From contig DJEW01000011.1 of NCBI GenBank assembly GCA_002431965.1, positions 49,793 to 113,792 on the forward strand: DNA of 64,000 nucleotides, read 5' to 3'. The position numbers and the translations under genes were made by a program. This stretch comes from Clostridiales bacterium UBA5888 (GTDB lineage: Bacteria; Bacillota; Clostridia; Oscillospirales; Oscillospiraceae). This document shows, in pieces, positions 21,502-30,458 of this stretch (its first letter is position 1; every line of letters starts with the position of its first letter). The notes below the pieces were generated by a model that saw nothing but the letters and a program-made list of their open reading frames with translations, did no database searches and was not told the DNA's origin.

Positions 21502-23031
21502 ATGTACGGAACTTTCTGGGCGCTCGTGCCGCCGCTGGTGGCAATAGTGCTGGCGCTTATCATCAAGGAGGCGTACTCCGCGCTCTTCATCGGCGTTATC
21601 ATCGGCGCGCTGTTCTGCGCAAACTTTGCCCCTGTCGGGACGCTCGACATCGCGCTCAATGACGGGTTCATCACTGCCATTGCGGACAATGCGGGCATCT
21701 TCCTTTTCCTTGTGCTGCTGGGCATCATAGTCGCCCTTGTCAACGCCTCCGGCGGCTCCGCCGCGTTCGGGCGCTGGGCGGAGAAGAACATCAAGACCCG
21801 CGTGGGCGCGTGCATCGCCACATTCGTGCTGGGCGTTCTCATCTTCATTGACGACTATTTCAATTGCCTGACCGTCGGCTCGGTGATGCGCCCGGTCACG
21901 GACGGGCACAGGATCTCGCGCGCAAAGCTCGCCTACCTTATCGACGCGACGGCCGCGCCCGTGTGCATGATCGCGCCCATATCCTCGTGGGCGGCGGCAG
22001 TGTCCGGCGTTGCGTCGGATCTTGACATCGGCGTGTCCGGCATTCAGCTTTTTGTCATGGCGATACCGTATAACTTCTATTCGCTGCTCACCTTTGTTTT
22101 CATCATCGCCATAACCTGCATGAAGTTTGACTACGGTCCCATGCGCCTGCACGAGATGAACGCCCGGCTCAACGGCGATCTCGGCGCGCTGGAGAGCGGG
22201 GAGGACGCGACCGCCGCCAACCCCAGGGGGCGCGTTATCGACCTTATCCTCCCGGTATGCATTCTCATTGTCGCGTGCACCATCGGCATGATCTATGTCG
22301 GCGGCTTCTTCGGCGTTGACGCCTGGGGCGGCACGGACTGCGCGGGCGACTTTATCGCCGCGTTCGGCAACACCGACGCATTCGTCGGTCTCCCCTGGGG
22401 CGGCATTATTTCACTTGTGCTGATCGTTATCTATATGCTTGCCCGCCGCCTTATGAGCTTCAAGGAGGCGATGGAATGCGTGCCCAAGGGATTTATCGCC
22501 ATGGTGCCGCCCATCATCATCCTCACAATGGCGGTTTCTCTCAAGACCATGACCTCCAACCTCGGCGCGGCAGAGTATGTGCATGATCTGATGCTCGGCG
22601 CATCGCAGAGCCTTTACAACATGCTGCCCGCCGTCATCTTCATCGTCGCGTGCATTCTCGCCTTTGCCTCCGGCACGTCCTGGGGCACGTTCGGCATACT
22701 CATCCCCATCGTCACGGCCATCTTCCCCAGCGACAGCACCCTTCTCATCATCGGCATATCCGCCTGCTGCGCGGGCGCTGTCTGCGGCGATCACTGCTCC
22801 CCCATCTCCGACACGACCATCATGGCCTCCGCCGGTGCGCAGACCAACCATCTCGATCATGTCACCACGCAGCTGCCGTATGTCATCACAGTTGCGGCGG
22901 TAAGCTTTGTGACGTACATCTTCGCGGGCTTTGTGCAGAATGCGGCTATCAGCCTCGCCGTCGGCGCGGCGCTGACTGTGGGCACGCTGTTCGCGATACG
23001 CTCGGCTGAGAGCAAAAAAGCCGGCGCCTGA
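21502..23031 (+). CDS. NhaC-family transporter, predicted lysine permease (LysW-like)
   Basis: 509 residues with about twelve helices. NhaC/antiporter signs include FIDDYFNCLTVGSVMRPVTD (~120) and CAGAVCGDHCSPISDTTIMA (~430). The start is the ATG at 21502, with GGGAGG 8 nt upstream and after the riboswitch terminator. Comparative genomics of L-box regulons assigned NhaC-superfamily members under lysine riboswitches (LysW) to lysine uptake. The direct riboswitch control here supports the same call. The substrate is inferred. Confidence 0.92.
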   Translation: MYGTFWALVPPLVAIVLALIIKEAYSALFIGVIIGALFCANFAPVGTLDIALNDGFITAIADNAGIFLFLVLLGIIVALVNASGGSAAFGRWAEKNIKTRVGACIATFVLGVLIFIDDYFNCLTVGSVMRPVTDGHRISRAKLAYLIDATAAPVCMIAPISSWAAAVSGVASDLDIGVSGIQLFVMAIPYNFYSLLTFVFIIAITCMKFDYGPMRLHEMNARLNGDLGALESGEDATAANPRGRVIDLILPVCILIVACTIGMIYVGGFFGVDAWGGTDCAGDFIAAFGNTDAFVGLPWGGIISLVLIVIYMLARRLMSFKEAMECVPKGFIAMVPPIIILTMAVSLKTMTSNLGAAEYVHDLMLGASQSLYNMLPAVIFIVACILAFASGTSWGTFGILIPIVTAIFPSDSTLLIIGISACCAGAVCGDHCSPISDTTIMASAGAQTNHLDHVTTQLPYVITVAAVSFVTYIFAGFVQNAAISLAVGAALTVGTLFAIRSAESKKAGA

Positions 23032-23052
23032 TTTTCACACATATATCCGAAA

Positions 23053-23083
23053 AGCTGCGGGAGCGATTTCCGCAGCTTTTTTG
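23053..23083 (+). terminator. Terminator of the lysine permease gene
   Basis: AGCTGCGG/CCGCAGCT stem (23053-23077) followed by TTTTTTG. Confidence 0.88.
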
Positions 23084-23146
23084 TTGCTTTTTGGCGCGCG
23101 ATGGCGTAAAATATAGCGGTTTTCTGAAATACAAGGAGAGAAGCCT

Positions 23147-24460
23147 ATGAACGCGGTGCGTAAATTCATGAATGAAGCGCGGCTGTACGCCGTGGCGCTG
23201 GGCAAGTGGCTTGCCGTGGCGGCGCTGACGGGGGTGCTGTGCGGGCTTATCGGGTCGGCGTTCGCGCTGAGCGTGGGCTATGTGACGCGCCTGAGGACGG
23301 CGAACGGATGGCTTATCTATCTGCTGCCTCTGGCGGGCGCGGTGATCGCATACGTGTACAGGGCGCTTCGCACCGAGGGGCTGGGCACGGACGATATTAT
23401 AGACGCGGTGCATCTGGGAAAGCCGCTGAACGCAAAGCTTGTGCCGTCGATATTCATCGGCACGGTGCTGACGCATCTTTGCGGCGGCTCTGCCGGGCGC
23501 GAGGGCGCAGCGCTGCAGATGGGCGGCACGATAGGCTACTGGTCGTCGCGGGCGCTGCGCCTTGACGACCGCGACACGCGCACGGGGACGCTGTGCGGTA
23601 TGGCGGCGTTTTTCTCCGCCCTCTTCGGCACGCCTCTTGCCGCGACGATGTTCGCCATCATGGCAATAAGCGTGGGGGAGCTGTACCATGCGGCGTTCAT
23701 CCCCTGCTTTACCGCCTCGCTCGTCGCCTATGGGCTGTCGATGTGGCTGGGGGTAGCGCCGGTGCGCTTTACGGCGGTCATTCCCACGCTCACCTCAAGC
23801 GGGCTTTTGCGCGCGGCGGCGCTCGCGGCGCTGTGCGCGTGGGTGTCGGCGCTGTTCTGCGCGCTGCTGCACTCATCCGCGCGGCACATGAAAAAATATA
23901 TTCCAAATCCATGGCTTCGCGCCGCTGTGGGCGGGACGATAGTTGTGGCGCTGACGCTTATCTGCGGCACGACGGATTATAACGGCGCGGGCATGGATGT
24001 CATCACTGCCGCAATTGAGCAGGGGCGTGTGAAGCCGGAGGCGTTCGCGCTGAAAATGCTGTTCACCGCAGTGACGCTGGCGGCGGGGTTCAAAGGCGGC
24101 GAGGTCGTGCCGTGCTTTTTTGTGGGGGCGACATTCGGCTGTGCCGTCGCACCGCTGCTGGGGCTGCCCGCGTCGTTCGGCGCGGCGCTTGGGCTGGTGA
24201 GCGTTTTCTGCGGCGCGACGAACTGCCCTGTTGCATCGACATTTCTGTCCATCGAGCTTTTCGGCGGGAGCGGGCTGCTGTATTTCGCGCTTGCCTGCGG
24301 CGTGAGCTATATGCTCTCGGGCTACGGCGGGCTGTACTCCAGCCAGACCATACTCTATTCAAAGCTCAAGGCGCAGTATATCAACGTCCACACCAACGCC
24401 CACCATGTCGGCGATCCGAACGAAAAGCTGCCGGATGTGAAGGGCAGCCTGAAGGAATAG
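23147..24460 (+). CDS. ClC-family anion channel/antiporter, possibly CLC-F type
   Basis: 437 residues. The ClC core is seen in HLCGGSAGREGAALQMGG (~115-132), which contains the gating Glu (GREG). The second-half helix is FKGGEVVPCFFVGATFG, and VFCGATNCPVASTFLSIELFGG is near the end. The selectivity loop that reads GSGIP in Cl- ClCs here appears as GLGTD (~80), so the usual anion-coordinating Ser is absent. GGSAGREG with a changed loop is reminiscent of CLC-F fluoride/proton antiporters, but that subgroup call is tentative. No fluoride riboswitch precedes it. AAGGAGAG gives the start. Confidence 0.88.
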   Translation: MNAVRKFMNEARLYAVALGKWLAVAALTGVLCGLIGSAFALSVGYVTRLRTANGWLIYLLPLAGAVIAYVYRALRTEGLGTDDIIDAVHLGKPLNAKLVPSIFIGTVLTHLCGGSAGREGAALQMGGTIGYWSSRALRLDDRDTRTGTLCGMAAFFSALFGTPLAATMFAIMAISVGELYHAAFIPCFTASLVAYGLSMWLGVAPVRFTAVIPTLTSSGLLRAAALAALCAWVSALFCALLHSSARHMKKYIPNPWLRAAVGGTIVVALTLICGTTDYNGAGMDVITAAIEQGRVKPEAFALKMLFTAVTLAAGFKGGEVVPCFFVGATFGCAVAPLLGLPASFGAALGLVSVFCGATNCPVASTFLSIELFGGSGLLYFALACGVSYMLSGYGGLYSSQTILYSKLKAQYINVHTNAHHVGDPNEKLPDVKGSLKE

Positions 24461-24467
24461 CGAATAA

Positions 24468-24500
24468 AAAACCTCACGATCACACCGGTCGTGAGGTTTT
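24468..24500. terminator. Bidirectional terminator
   Basis: A perfect 12-bp stem AAAACCTCACGA/TCGTGAGGTTTT with a 9-nt loop, between the convergent ClC and DUF2142 genes. Confidence 0.9.
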
Positions 24501-24515
24501 GGCGTTATACCCGAT

Positions 24516-26122
24516 TTACACATTGAACATCGTATACTCCACAATGGCGAGGACGGTGCGCGCAAGGAGCAGCACCGTGAGCACGGTAAGTCCGCGCGAT
24601 ACATCGCGCCGCAAATGCACGAGCGAGCCGTGCGAGGCGACGAGCGCGGCGGTGATAACGGGCGTGAAGTACCGCCCCTGAACGCCGACTATTATTTTGT
24701 CGGTATTGCGTATCCACGTGAGGAACATCGTGAGCATAAACGTGACCGCGACGGCGAAAACGATGGCGACGAGCACGGCGCGCATACCGCGCGGCAGCAT
24801 AAACTCCTCCCCGTCGACATTCTGCGCCGAGAGGACGAGCAGCACAATGAGCGTGGGGACGATCCATGTGGGCAGCTCAAGGTTGCAGGTGCTCAGGCTC
24901 TGCCCGATGCACTGTGCGACCCATGTTGAAAAGCTGACGTTGAACGTGTTTTTGAAAATGCCGAAGGCGTCGCCGGGGTTCGTGAGGAAGAAGGCGAGAG
25001 TATACTTTTCGCCGCCTTGAGCGCCGAAGCTGGGCGGTGTACTGTGCATGATGCGGACGAGCGAGGGAATGGATATGACCGCAAACGCGGCGGCGCACGC
25101 CGCGATGAGCAGCGCGAAGCACGCGCCCTTTGTTATCCTGCCCGTGAAGCGCTCGCGCGGGATGAACGGGAAGAGGAGGATGAACGCGATATAGATCCCC
25201 TTGGCGGGCGCGAGCAGCACCGCCGAGACGAAGATCATCACAAACGCCAGCCGCTCCGCCGCCTTATCCCCGTCGCTGAGGATGACGCGCAGCATTGCCG
25301 CGAACAGCACGAGCGTGAGCGAGGTTATAAAGTTATCGTATGAGAGGGAAACCGCCTGCTGAAGTGCCATCGGCACCAGCCCTGCCAGCCCGAACGTGAC
25401 CTTGAAGCGCGGGGCAAGACGGATGGCGATGTGCAGACACGCGACATAAAACAGCAGGTTGAAAAACCGACCGAGCATGAACGTTGTGACCCCGTTGAAC
25501 GCGCACAGCCGCGCCAGCGCGAAGCCGAGCATCTGTGGCAGATACTCCAGCGCGTAGGTCAGCGTCCACATGGTGGAGAGCGTGTTTACGTCATAGACAG
25601 AACTGGAAGAATCCGGATTCGGGGGGGCAGATGACCGCCAAGCTCGTTAATGATGCGCAGATACCCTGTGCAGACGTTGTTGTGGTTTGTAAAGCCCGTG
25701 AAGTCCGCGATGGAAGCGTCGCACGGTGAGCCGAAGAGCCGATTCGTCAGCTCGACGATCGCCTCAAAATGCGTGACCTCATCCGGGACGGAGATGGGCG
25801 TGATGGTGAAAAGGAAGAAGAGACCGAACACTCCGGCAAGCGCGGGGAAAAGCCTCTCCGGGCGCAGCTCGCGCCCGATGAGCAGCGCGAACGTGCCGAA
25901 CACCACGGCGCTCAGGAGAAGGACGATGCCGGTCTCGTAGTCATAGAGAGGACCCGACACGTCCGGCGAGAAGCCAAGATTATAGAGGAAAAGCAGCATT
26001 TGCCCCGGACGCGCGGCGGTGCGTACGGCAAAGAGCACGGCGATGACCGCCGCACCCGCGCCAAGCGTGAGAGCGCGTTTCTTTTTCACATCGAAAGCTT
26101 TTAATCTTGCGGGAAAGGTCAT
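24516..26122 (-). pseudogene. DUF2142 membrane protein, frame interrupted at a C7 tract
   Basis: Two minus-strand frames make one DUF2142 protein. The first part (26122 to ~25590) has two or three helices and ITPISVPDEVTHFEAIVELT, the family PDE-HF signature. The second (to 24516) holds the remaining helices and ends VEYTMFNV. The break is at a run of seven C on the coding strand (25621-25627). One additional C would give an unbroken 535-residue protein passing through PPPNPDSSSS and VYDVNTLST. The start is the ATG at 26122 after ACGAGG. DUF2142 proteins are polytopic, GT-C-like envelope proteins. It could be phase-variable, newly broken or a sequencing error. Confidence 0.8.
25621..25627 (-). 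repeat. Homopolymer C7 at the frameshift point
   Basis: Seven G on the plus strand (C on the coding strand) inside the DUF2142 gene. Eight would restore the frame. Tracts of this kind slip during replication. Confidence 0.8.
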
Positions 26123-26182
26123 TTTGCTTACCTCGTTTCTTCCAAAATACCGCTGCGAAAGCCGCTTGGATTTCAGCATATA

Positions 26183-27004
26183 TCAGGGCGCGGTTTGGTT
26201 TTCCAGCAGCAGCTCGTCGCACCCGACGATGCGCCGCGCGGTATAGTCGCGCTTGCTGTATGCGTCCTCAAGCGAGGTGAGCACCACGCCGTAAGCCGAA
26301 CCCATGGCGTGAATATAATACCCGCTGCCGACATATATCCCGATGTGCCCGACGTATTTGCCGGAGGTGTAGAACGCCAGAAGATCGCCGGGCAAAAGCG
26401 CGTCATGCGCGACCTCCACGCCCTGCTTGGCCTGATCGTTTGCCACGCGCTCCAAGTGGTAGCCGAACTGCTCATAGATATAGTACACAAAGCCGGAGCA
26501 GTCAAACCCGGTGTCGGGAGACTTGCCGCCGTACTTGTACTTCCATCCGATGTAACCGGCGGCGTACTCCGCGATCTGCTGCCCCAACAGTTCCTCCGCC
26601 GTCGGCTGCGGCACGGCGGGTTCGGTCTCTCTATCGGGCGGGGCGAGGAACGAGGGGGTGAAAGCTGCTTCACCCAGCGCGAGACGCAGCGCGCCGCCGG
26701 CAGTATCAAGCTTTGCCGTCCGCTCTGCGCCGAGCGTGCAGCCTGGGAAGAAGCGCAGTGTTACTGCGCCGCCTGCCTCTGTCCATTCAAAGGGCACGGA
26801 GGCATATGCGCCTGTGCCGTCTGCGCAGAATGTGAGCGCGTGGGCGTCGCCCTCCGCCGACCACTCCGCCAGCGTCAGCAGCCGCCCAACGGCGGAGAGC
26901 ATGACCGGCGGCGCGGTATTCTTTTTTATAATATGCCCGCTGCAGCTGGCAAGCAGGTATGCCAGCAGTACCGCTGCGAGCAAAATCGACAGCCATCTTT
27001 TCAT
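26183..27004 (-). CDS. NlpC/P60-family lipoprotein, peptidoglycan hydrolase
   Basis: 273 residues from the ATG at 27004 (MKRWLSILL). A lipoprotein signal ends LLASC (Cys ~21). Residues ~40-130 are a small beta-rich region of no known family. The C-terminal NlpC/P60 domain (~150-265) has the catalytic Cys in DTGFDCSGFVYYIY, the His in KYVGHIGIYVGSGYYIHAMG, and LLPGDLLAF between them. It should cut stem-peptide bonds at the outer membrane face. Start choice: a TATAAT a few bases upstream leaves little leader, and an ATG three codons earlier is also possible. Confidence 0.9.
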   Translation of the reverse strand: MKRWLSILLAAVLLAYLLASCSGHIIKKNTAPPVMLSAVGRLLTLAEWSAEGDAHALTFCADGTGAYASVPFEWTEAGGAVTLRFFPGCTLGAERTAKLDTAGGALRLALGEAAFTPSFLAPPDRETEPAVPQPTAEELLGQQIAEYAAGYIGWKYKYGGKSPDTGFDCSGFVYYIYEQFGYHLERVANDQAKQGVEVAHDALLPGDLLAFYTSGKYVGHIGIYVGSGYYIHAMGSAYGVVLTSLEDAYSKRDYTARRIVGCDELLLENQTAP

Positions 27005-27055
27005 GCCACGCATTATATCACAAAAAATGCAATTGTACATATAAATTTACAAAAC

Positions 27056-27084
27056 TTGACGCAAGGAGCAGACGCGGATATAAT
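27056..27084 (+). promoter_or_regulatory. Promoter of addB-addA
   Basis: TTGACG (27056-27061), 17 bp, TATAAT (27079-27084), 42 nt before the addB ATG. Confidence 0.8.
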
Positions 27085-27125
27085 TTATTGCAATAAGTAT
27101 AGACTGATAGAACGGGAGGGCGGAT

Positions 27126-30100
27126 ATGCTCACTCTCATAACCGGCAAGGCGGGCACGGGCAAGACCTCCGCCGTGATAGACGAGATAAACGAAGCCGTC
27201 GGGCGGCGCGAGGGACAGCGGCTGCTGATAGTCCCGGAGCAGTACAGCCACGAGGCGGAGCGCGAGCTTGGGCGCGTATGCGGCGACAGCGTGTCGCGCT
27301 ATGCGGAGGTGTTCAGCTTCACGGGGCTTGCCAGAAGACTAAGAAGCGAGCTGGGCGGCGGGGCGGCAAAGCATCTGGACAAGGGCGGGCGGCTTTTGTG
27401 CATGGCGCTCGCCGCGGCGAGCGTGGGCAGCCGCCTGCGCGTATATTCCGCCGCCGCGCGCCGCGCGGAGCTGCAGGCGCTGCTGCTCGGTGCGGTGGAT
27501 GAGCTGAAGGCGTCGTGCATAACGTCTGAGGAGCTTGCCGCCGCGGCGGCGGAGCTGGACGACAGCCTTGGCGATAAGCTTGCCGACCTTGCGCTGATAA
27601 GCGAGGCGTATGACGCCGTCGTCGCAAACGGAAACGCCGACCCTGCCGACGCGCTCACGGTGCTGGCGCAGCAGATACCGGAAAGCCGTATAGACGCGGC
27701 GTACCATATATATATTGACGGGTTTATAGATTTCACTGCGCAGGAGGCGGCGGTCATCCGCGCGCTATTGAGCCGCGGCGCGGACGTGAGCGTGTGCCTG
27801 ACGGTCGATTCGCTCGCGGACGGCAGCGAGGTTTTCGCCCTCAGCCGCCGTGCGGGACGCGCGCTTTCCGCAATGGCGGACGAGCTGGGCGTGCAGCAGC
27901 GCGAAATAAGGCTCGACGGCGCGTCCGGCAAGTGCGCTTCGCTGCGGTTCTTCGCCGACAATATGTTCTCCTACTCCTCTGCACGCTTTGAGGGCGAGTG
28001 CGCGGTCGAGCTTGTGACGGCGGAGAGCGTGAGCGCCGAGTGCGAGCTTGCAGCGGCGAAGGCGCTTGAGCTTGTGCGCGAGCGCGACGCGCGCTGGCGC
28101 GACATTGCTGTGGCAGTGCGCGGGTTTGACGATTACCGCGGCACGCTTGAAAGCATCTTCAGGCACTATGGCGTGCCGCTGTTCACGGCGAAAAAGAGCG
28201 AGCTTTTATATAAACCGCTGCCGCTGCTGGTGTCGCTGGCGTATGAGATAGTCGGCGGCGGATGGGACATTGACGACGTCATCAGCTATATGCACACTGG
28301 CTTGACCGGGCTGACGGCGGAGGAGTGCGACGAGCTTGAGGCATATATCTTCAAATGGCAGCTGCGCGGCGGCGCATGGGCGCGCCCGGACGACTGGCGC
28401 CAGCACCCCGACGGCTACGGCGCGGAATATGACAAGGAGACGGACGCTCGGCTGGAGCGGATAAACGCCCTGCGCCGCCGCCTTGCCGCGCCGCTGCTCG
28501 ATTTTGAGCGGGAGAGCGCCGCAGCGGAGAGCGCGCAGGGGCAGGCGGCGGCACTGGCGATGCTCTTTGCGCGCCTGAAGCTGCCGGAGCTTCTGGAAAC
28601 GCGCGCGGCGGCGCTGACGGATGAGGGGCGCGGCGCACTGGCACAGGAATATGTGCAGCTGTGGGGCATTATCACTGCTGCGCTTGAGCAGAGCGCCGCC
28701 ATCCTCGGCGAGAGCGAGATGACGCGCGAGGAGTTCGGGCGGCTCTTCAATCTCATGCTTTCAAAATACGACGTCGGCACGATACCCGTCTCGCTGGACG
28801 CGGTGTCCGCAGGCGACTTTGACCGTATGCGCCGCCGCAGCATAAAGCATCTTATCGTCCTTGGCGCGAGCGACGAGCGTCTGCCGCGCGCGGACGATGC
28901 TGCGGGCGTGTTCTCCGATGCGGAGCGTGCGCGCCTTTCCGAGCGGGGGATCGACCTCGGCGGGGGAGGGGAGAGCGAGCTGTGGCGCGAGTTTTCGCTT
29001 ATATATAACTGCCTGACGCTCCCGTCGGAGAGCCTGACGATGTTCTGCCCCATGACGGACAGCGACGGCGAGAGTATCCGACCGGCGTTCGTGTATAACC
29101 GCGCGGCGGCGCTCTTCGGCGTTACGCCGCGCCAGGGCAGGCTTGAGGATGCGCGCATGTCCGCGCCTGCTCCAGCTCTGGGGCTTGCCGCGCACGCGGT
29201 GCACGGCGGAACTGGCGCGGAGCGCGCGGCGGCGGAGTACTTCACGGAGACCCAGCCGGAGCGGAGCGCCGCCATCGCCCGCGCGGCGGATATGACGCGC
29301 GGCAGCCTCAGCCCCGCCGCAGTGCGCAGCCTCTACGGCGAGCGCCTGCGGCTGAGCGCGTCGAGGATAGATAAATTCGCCTCGTGCAGGTATGCGTACT
29401 TCTGCCAGTACGGTCTGCGCGCAAAGCCGTATGAGCCGGCGGGCTTCACCCCGCCGGAGATAGGCACGTTCATGCACTTTGTGCTTGAAAAGACCGCGCG
29501 CGAGGTCAGGGAGCGCGGCGGCTGGCACGCCGTTGACGATGAAGAGCTGACGGAAATATGCACCCGGCATGTGGACACGTATATACACACCCAGCTCAAC
29601 GATTTTGAGGAGAAGAGTGCGCGCTTTGTCTACCTTTTCCGCCGCCTGACGCGCGATGTGCGCCAGGTCGTGGCGGACATGGCGGAGGAGCTGCGCCGCT
29701 CGGACTTCGAGCCGCTGGATTTTGAGCTGGACTTTTCCCGTGCGGAGAAGCTGCCGCCGATTGAGCTGGACGACGGCGAGGGGAGCGTGACGCTCACCGG
29801 CGTTGCCGACAGGGTGGACGGCTGGCTGCACAACGGCAAGCTCTACCTGCGCGTTGTGGACTACAAGACCGGCAAGAAGAAGTTTTCCATGGCGGATGTG
29901 TGGTACGGCATGGGGCTGCAGATGCTCTTGTATCTCTTTGCCCTCGGCGAGAATGGGGAGAAGCTCTACGGCACGGAGACCGTGCCCGCGGGGGTGATGT
30001 ACGTTCCCGCGCGCAGCGCAATGCTCTCGCTCCAGCGCGACGCGGAGGACACGGAGCTTGACAAGAAGCGCGCCGATGCAATACGCCGCAGCGGGCTTGT

Positions 30101-30458
30101 GCTGGACGACACGGAGCTGATGGAGGCGTGGGAGCGCGGCACGGACAAGCGCTATATCCCGGTGCATTTCAAAAACGGCGCGCCGGCGGCGGACGACGTC
30201 GCCACAGCGGCGCGCTTCGGGCTGCTGGCGCGGCACATAAAAAAGCGCCTGACGGAGATGGCGGGAGAGCTCAGGCGCGGGAGCATCGCGGCAGACCCGT
30301 ACTATCGCGCGCAGCGCGAGAACGCCTGCGTCAACTGCGATTATTTTGACGCCTGTCACTTTGCCGACGGCGAGAACGGCGAAAGCTGCCGTTATCTCGC
30401 GCGGCTCAGACCCGACAAGGTGTGGAGCATGCTGGAGGGGGAGGACGACAATGGCTGA
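27126..30458 (+). CDS. addB: AddB subunit of the AddAB helicase-nuclease
   Basis: 1110 residues, the usual size. AddAB processes double-strand ends for RecA-dependent repair. The N-terminus has a Walker A (ITGKAGTGKTSAVID) and VPEQYSHEAERELGR. The C-terminal nuclease has GVADRVDGW, VVDYKTGKKKF, and the iron-sulfur Cys set: one in FASCRYAYFCQYGL (~755) and the rest in NACVNCDYFDACHF (~1062). GGGAGGG precedes the ATG. It overlaps addA by 8 nt, so the subunits are co-translated. Confidence 0.97.
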   Translation: MLTLITGKAGTGKTSAVIDEINEAVGRREGQRLLIVPEQYSHEAERELGRVCGDSVSRYAEVFSFTGLARRLRSELGGGAAKHLDKGGRLLCMALAAASVGSRLRVYSAAARRAELQALLLGAVDELKASCITSEELAAAAAELDDSLGDKLADLALISEAYDAVVANGNADPADALTVLAQQIPESRIDAAYHIYIDGFIDFTAQEAAVIRALLSRGADVSVCLTVDSLADGSEVFALSRRAGRALSAMADELGVQQREIRLDGASGKCASLRFFADNMFSYSSARFEGECAVELVTAESVSAECELAAAKALELVRERDARWRDIAVAVRGFDDYRGTLESIFRHYGVPLFTAKKSELLYKPLPLLVSLAYEIVGGGWDIDDVISYMHTGLTGLTAEECDELEAYIFKWQLRGGAWARPDDWRQHPDGYGAEYDKETDARLERINALRRRLAAPLLDFERESAAAESAQGQAAALAMLFARLKLPELLETRAAALTDEGRGALAQEYVQLWGIITAALEQSAAILGESEMTREEFGRLFNLMLSKYDVGTIPVSLDAVSAGDFDRMRRRSIKHLIVLGASDERLPRADDAAGVFSDAERARLSERGIDLGGGGESELWREFSLIYNCLTLPSESLTMFCPMTDSDGESIRPAFVYNRAAALFGVTPRQGRLEDARMSAPAPALGLAAHAVHGGTGAERAAAEYFTETQPERSAAIARAADMTRGSLSPAAVRSLYGERLRLSASRIDKFASCRYAYFCQYGLRAKPYEPAGFTPPEIGTFMHFVLEKTAREVRERGGWHAVDDEELTEICTRHVDTYIHTQLNDFEEKSARFVYLFRRLTRDVRQVVADMAEELRRSDFEPLDFELDFSRAEKLPPIELDDGEGSVTLTGVADRVDGWLHNGKLYLRVVDYKTGKKKFSMADVWYGMGLQMLLYLFALGENGEKLYGTETVPAGVMYVPARSAMLSLQRDAEDTELDKKRADAIRRSGLVLDDTELMEAWERGTDKRYIPVHFKNGAPAADDVATAARFGLLARHIKKRLTEMAGELRRGSIAADPYYRAQRENACVNCDYFDACHFADGENGESCRYLARLRPDKVWSMLEGEDDNG

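Noticed and set aside
23084..23146. Fluoride riboswitch before the ClC gene
   Set aside because: Only ~60 nt are available, and the conserved fluoride-riboswitch blocks are absent.
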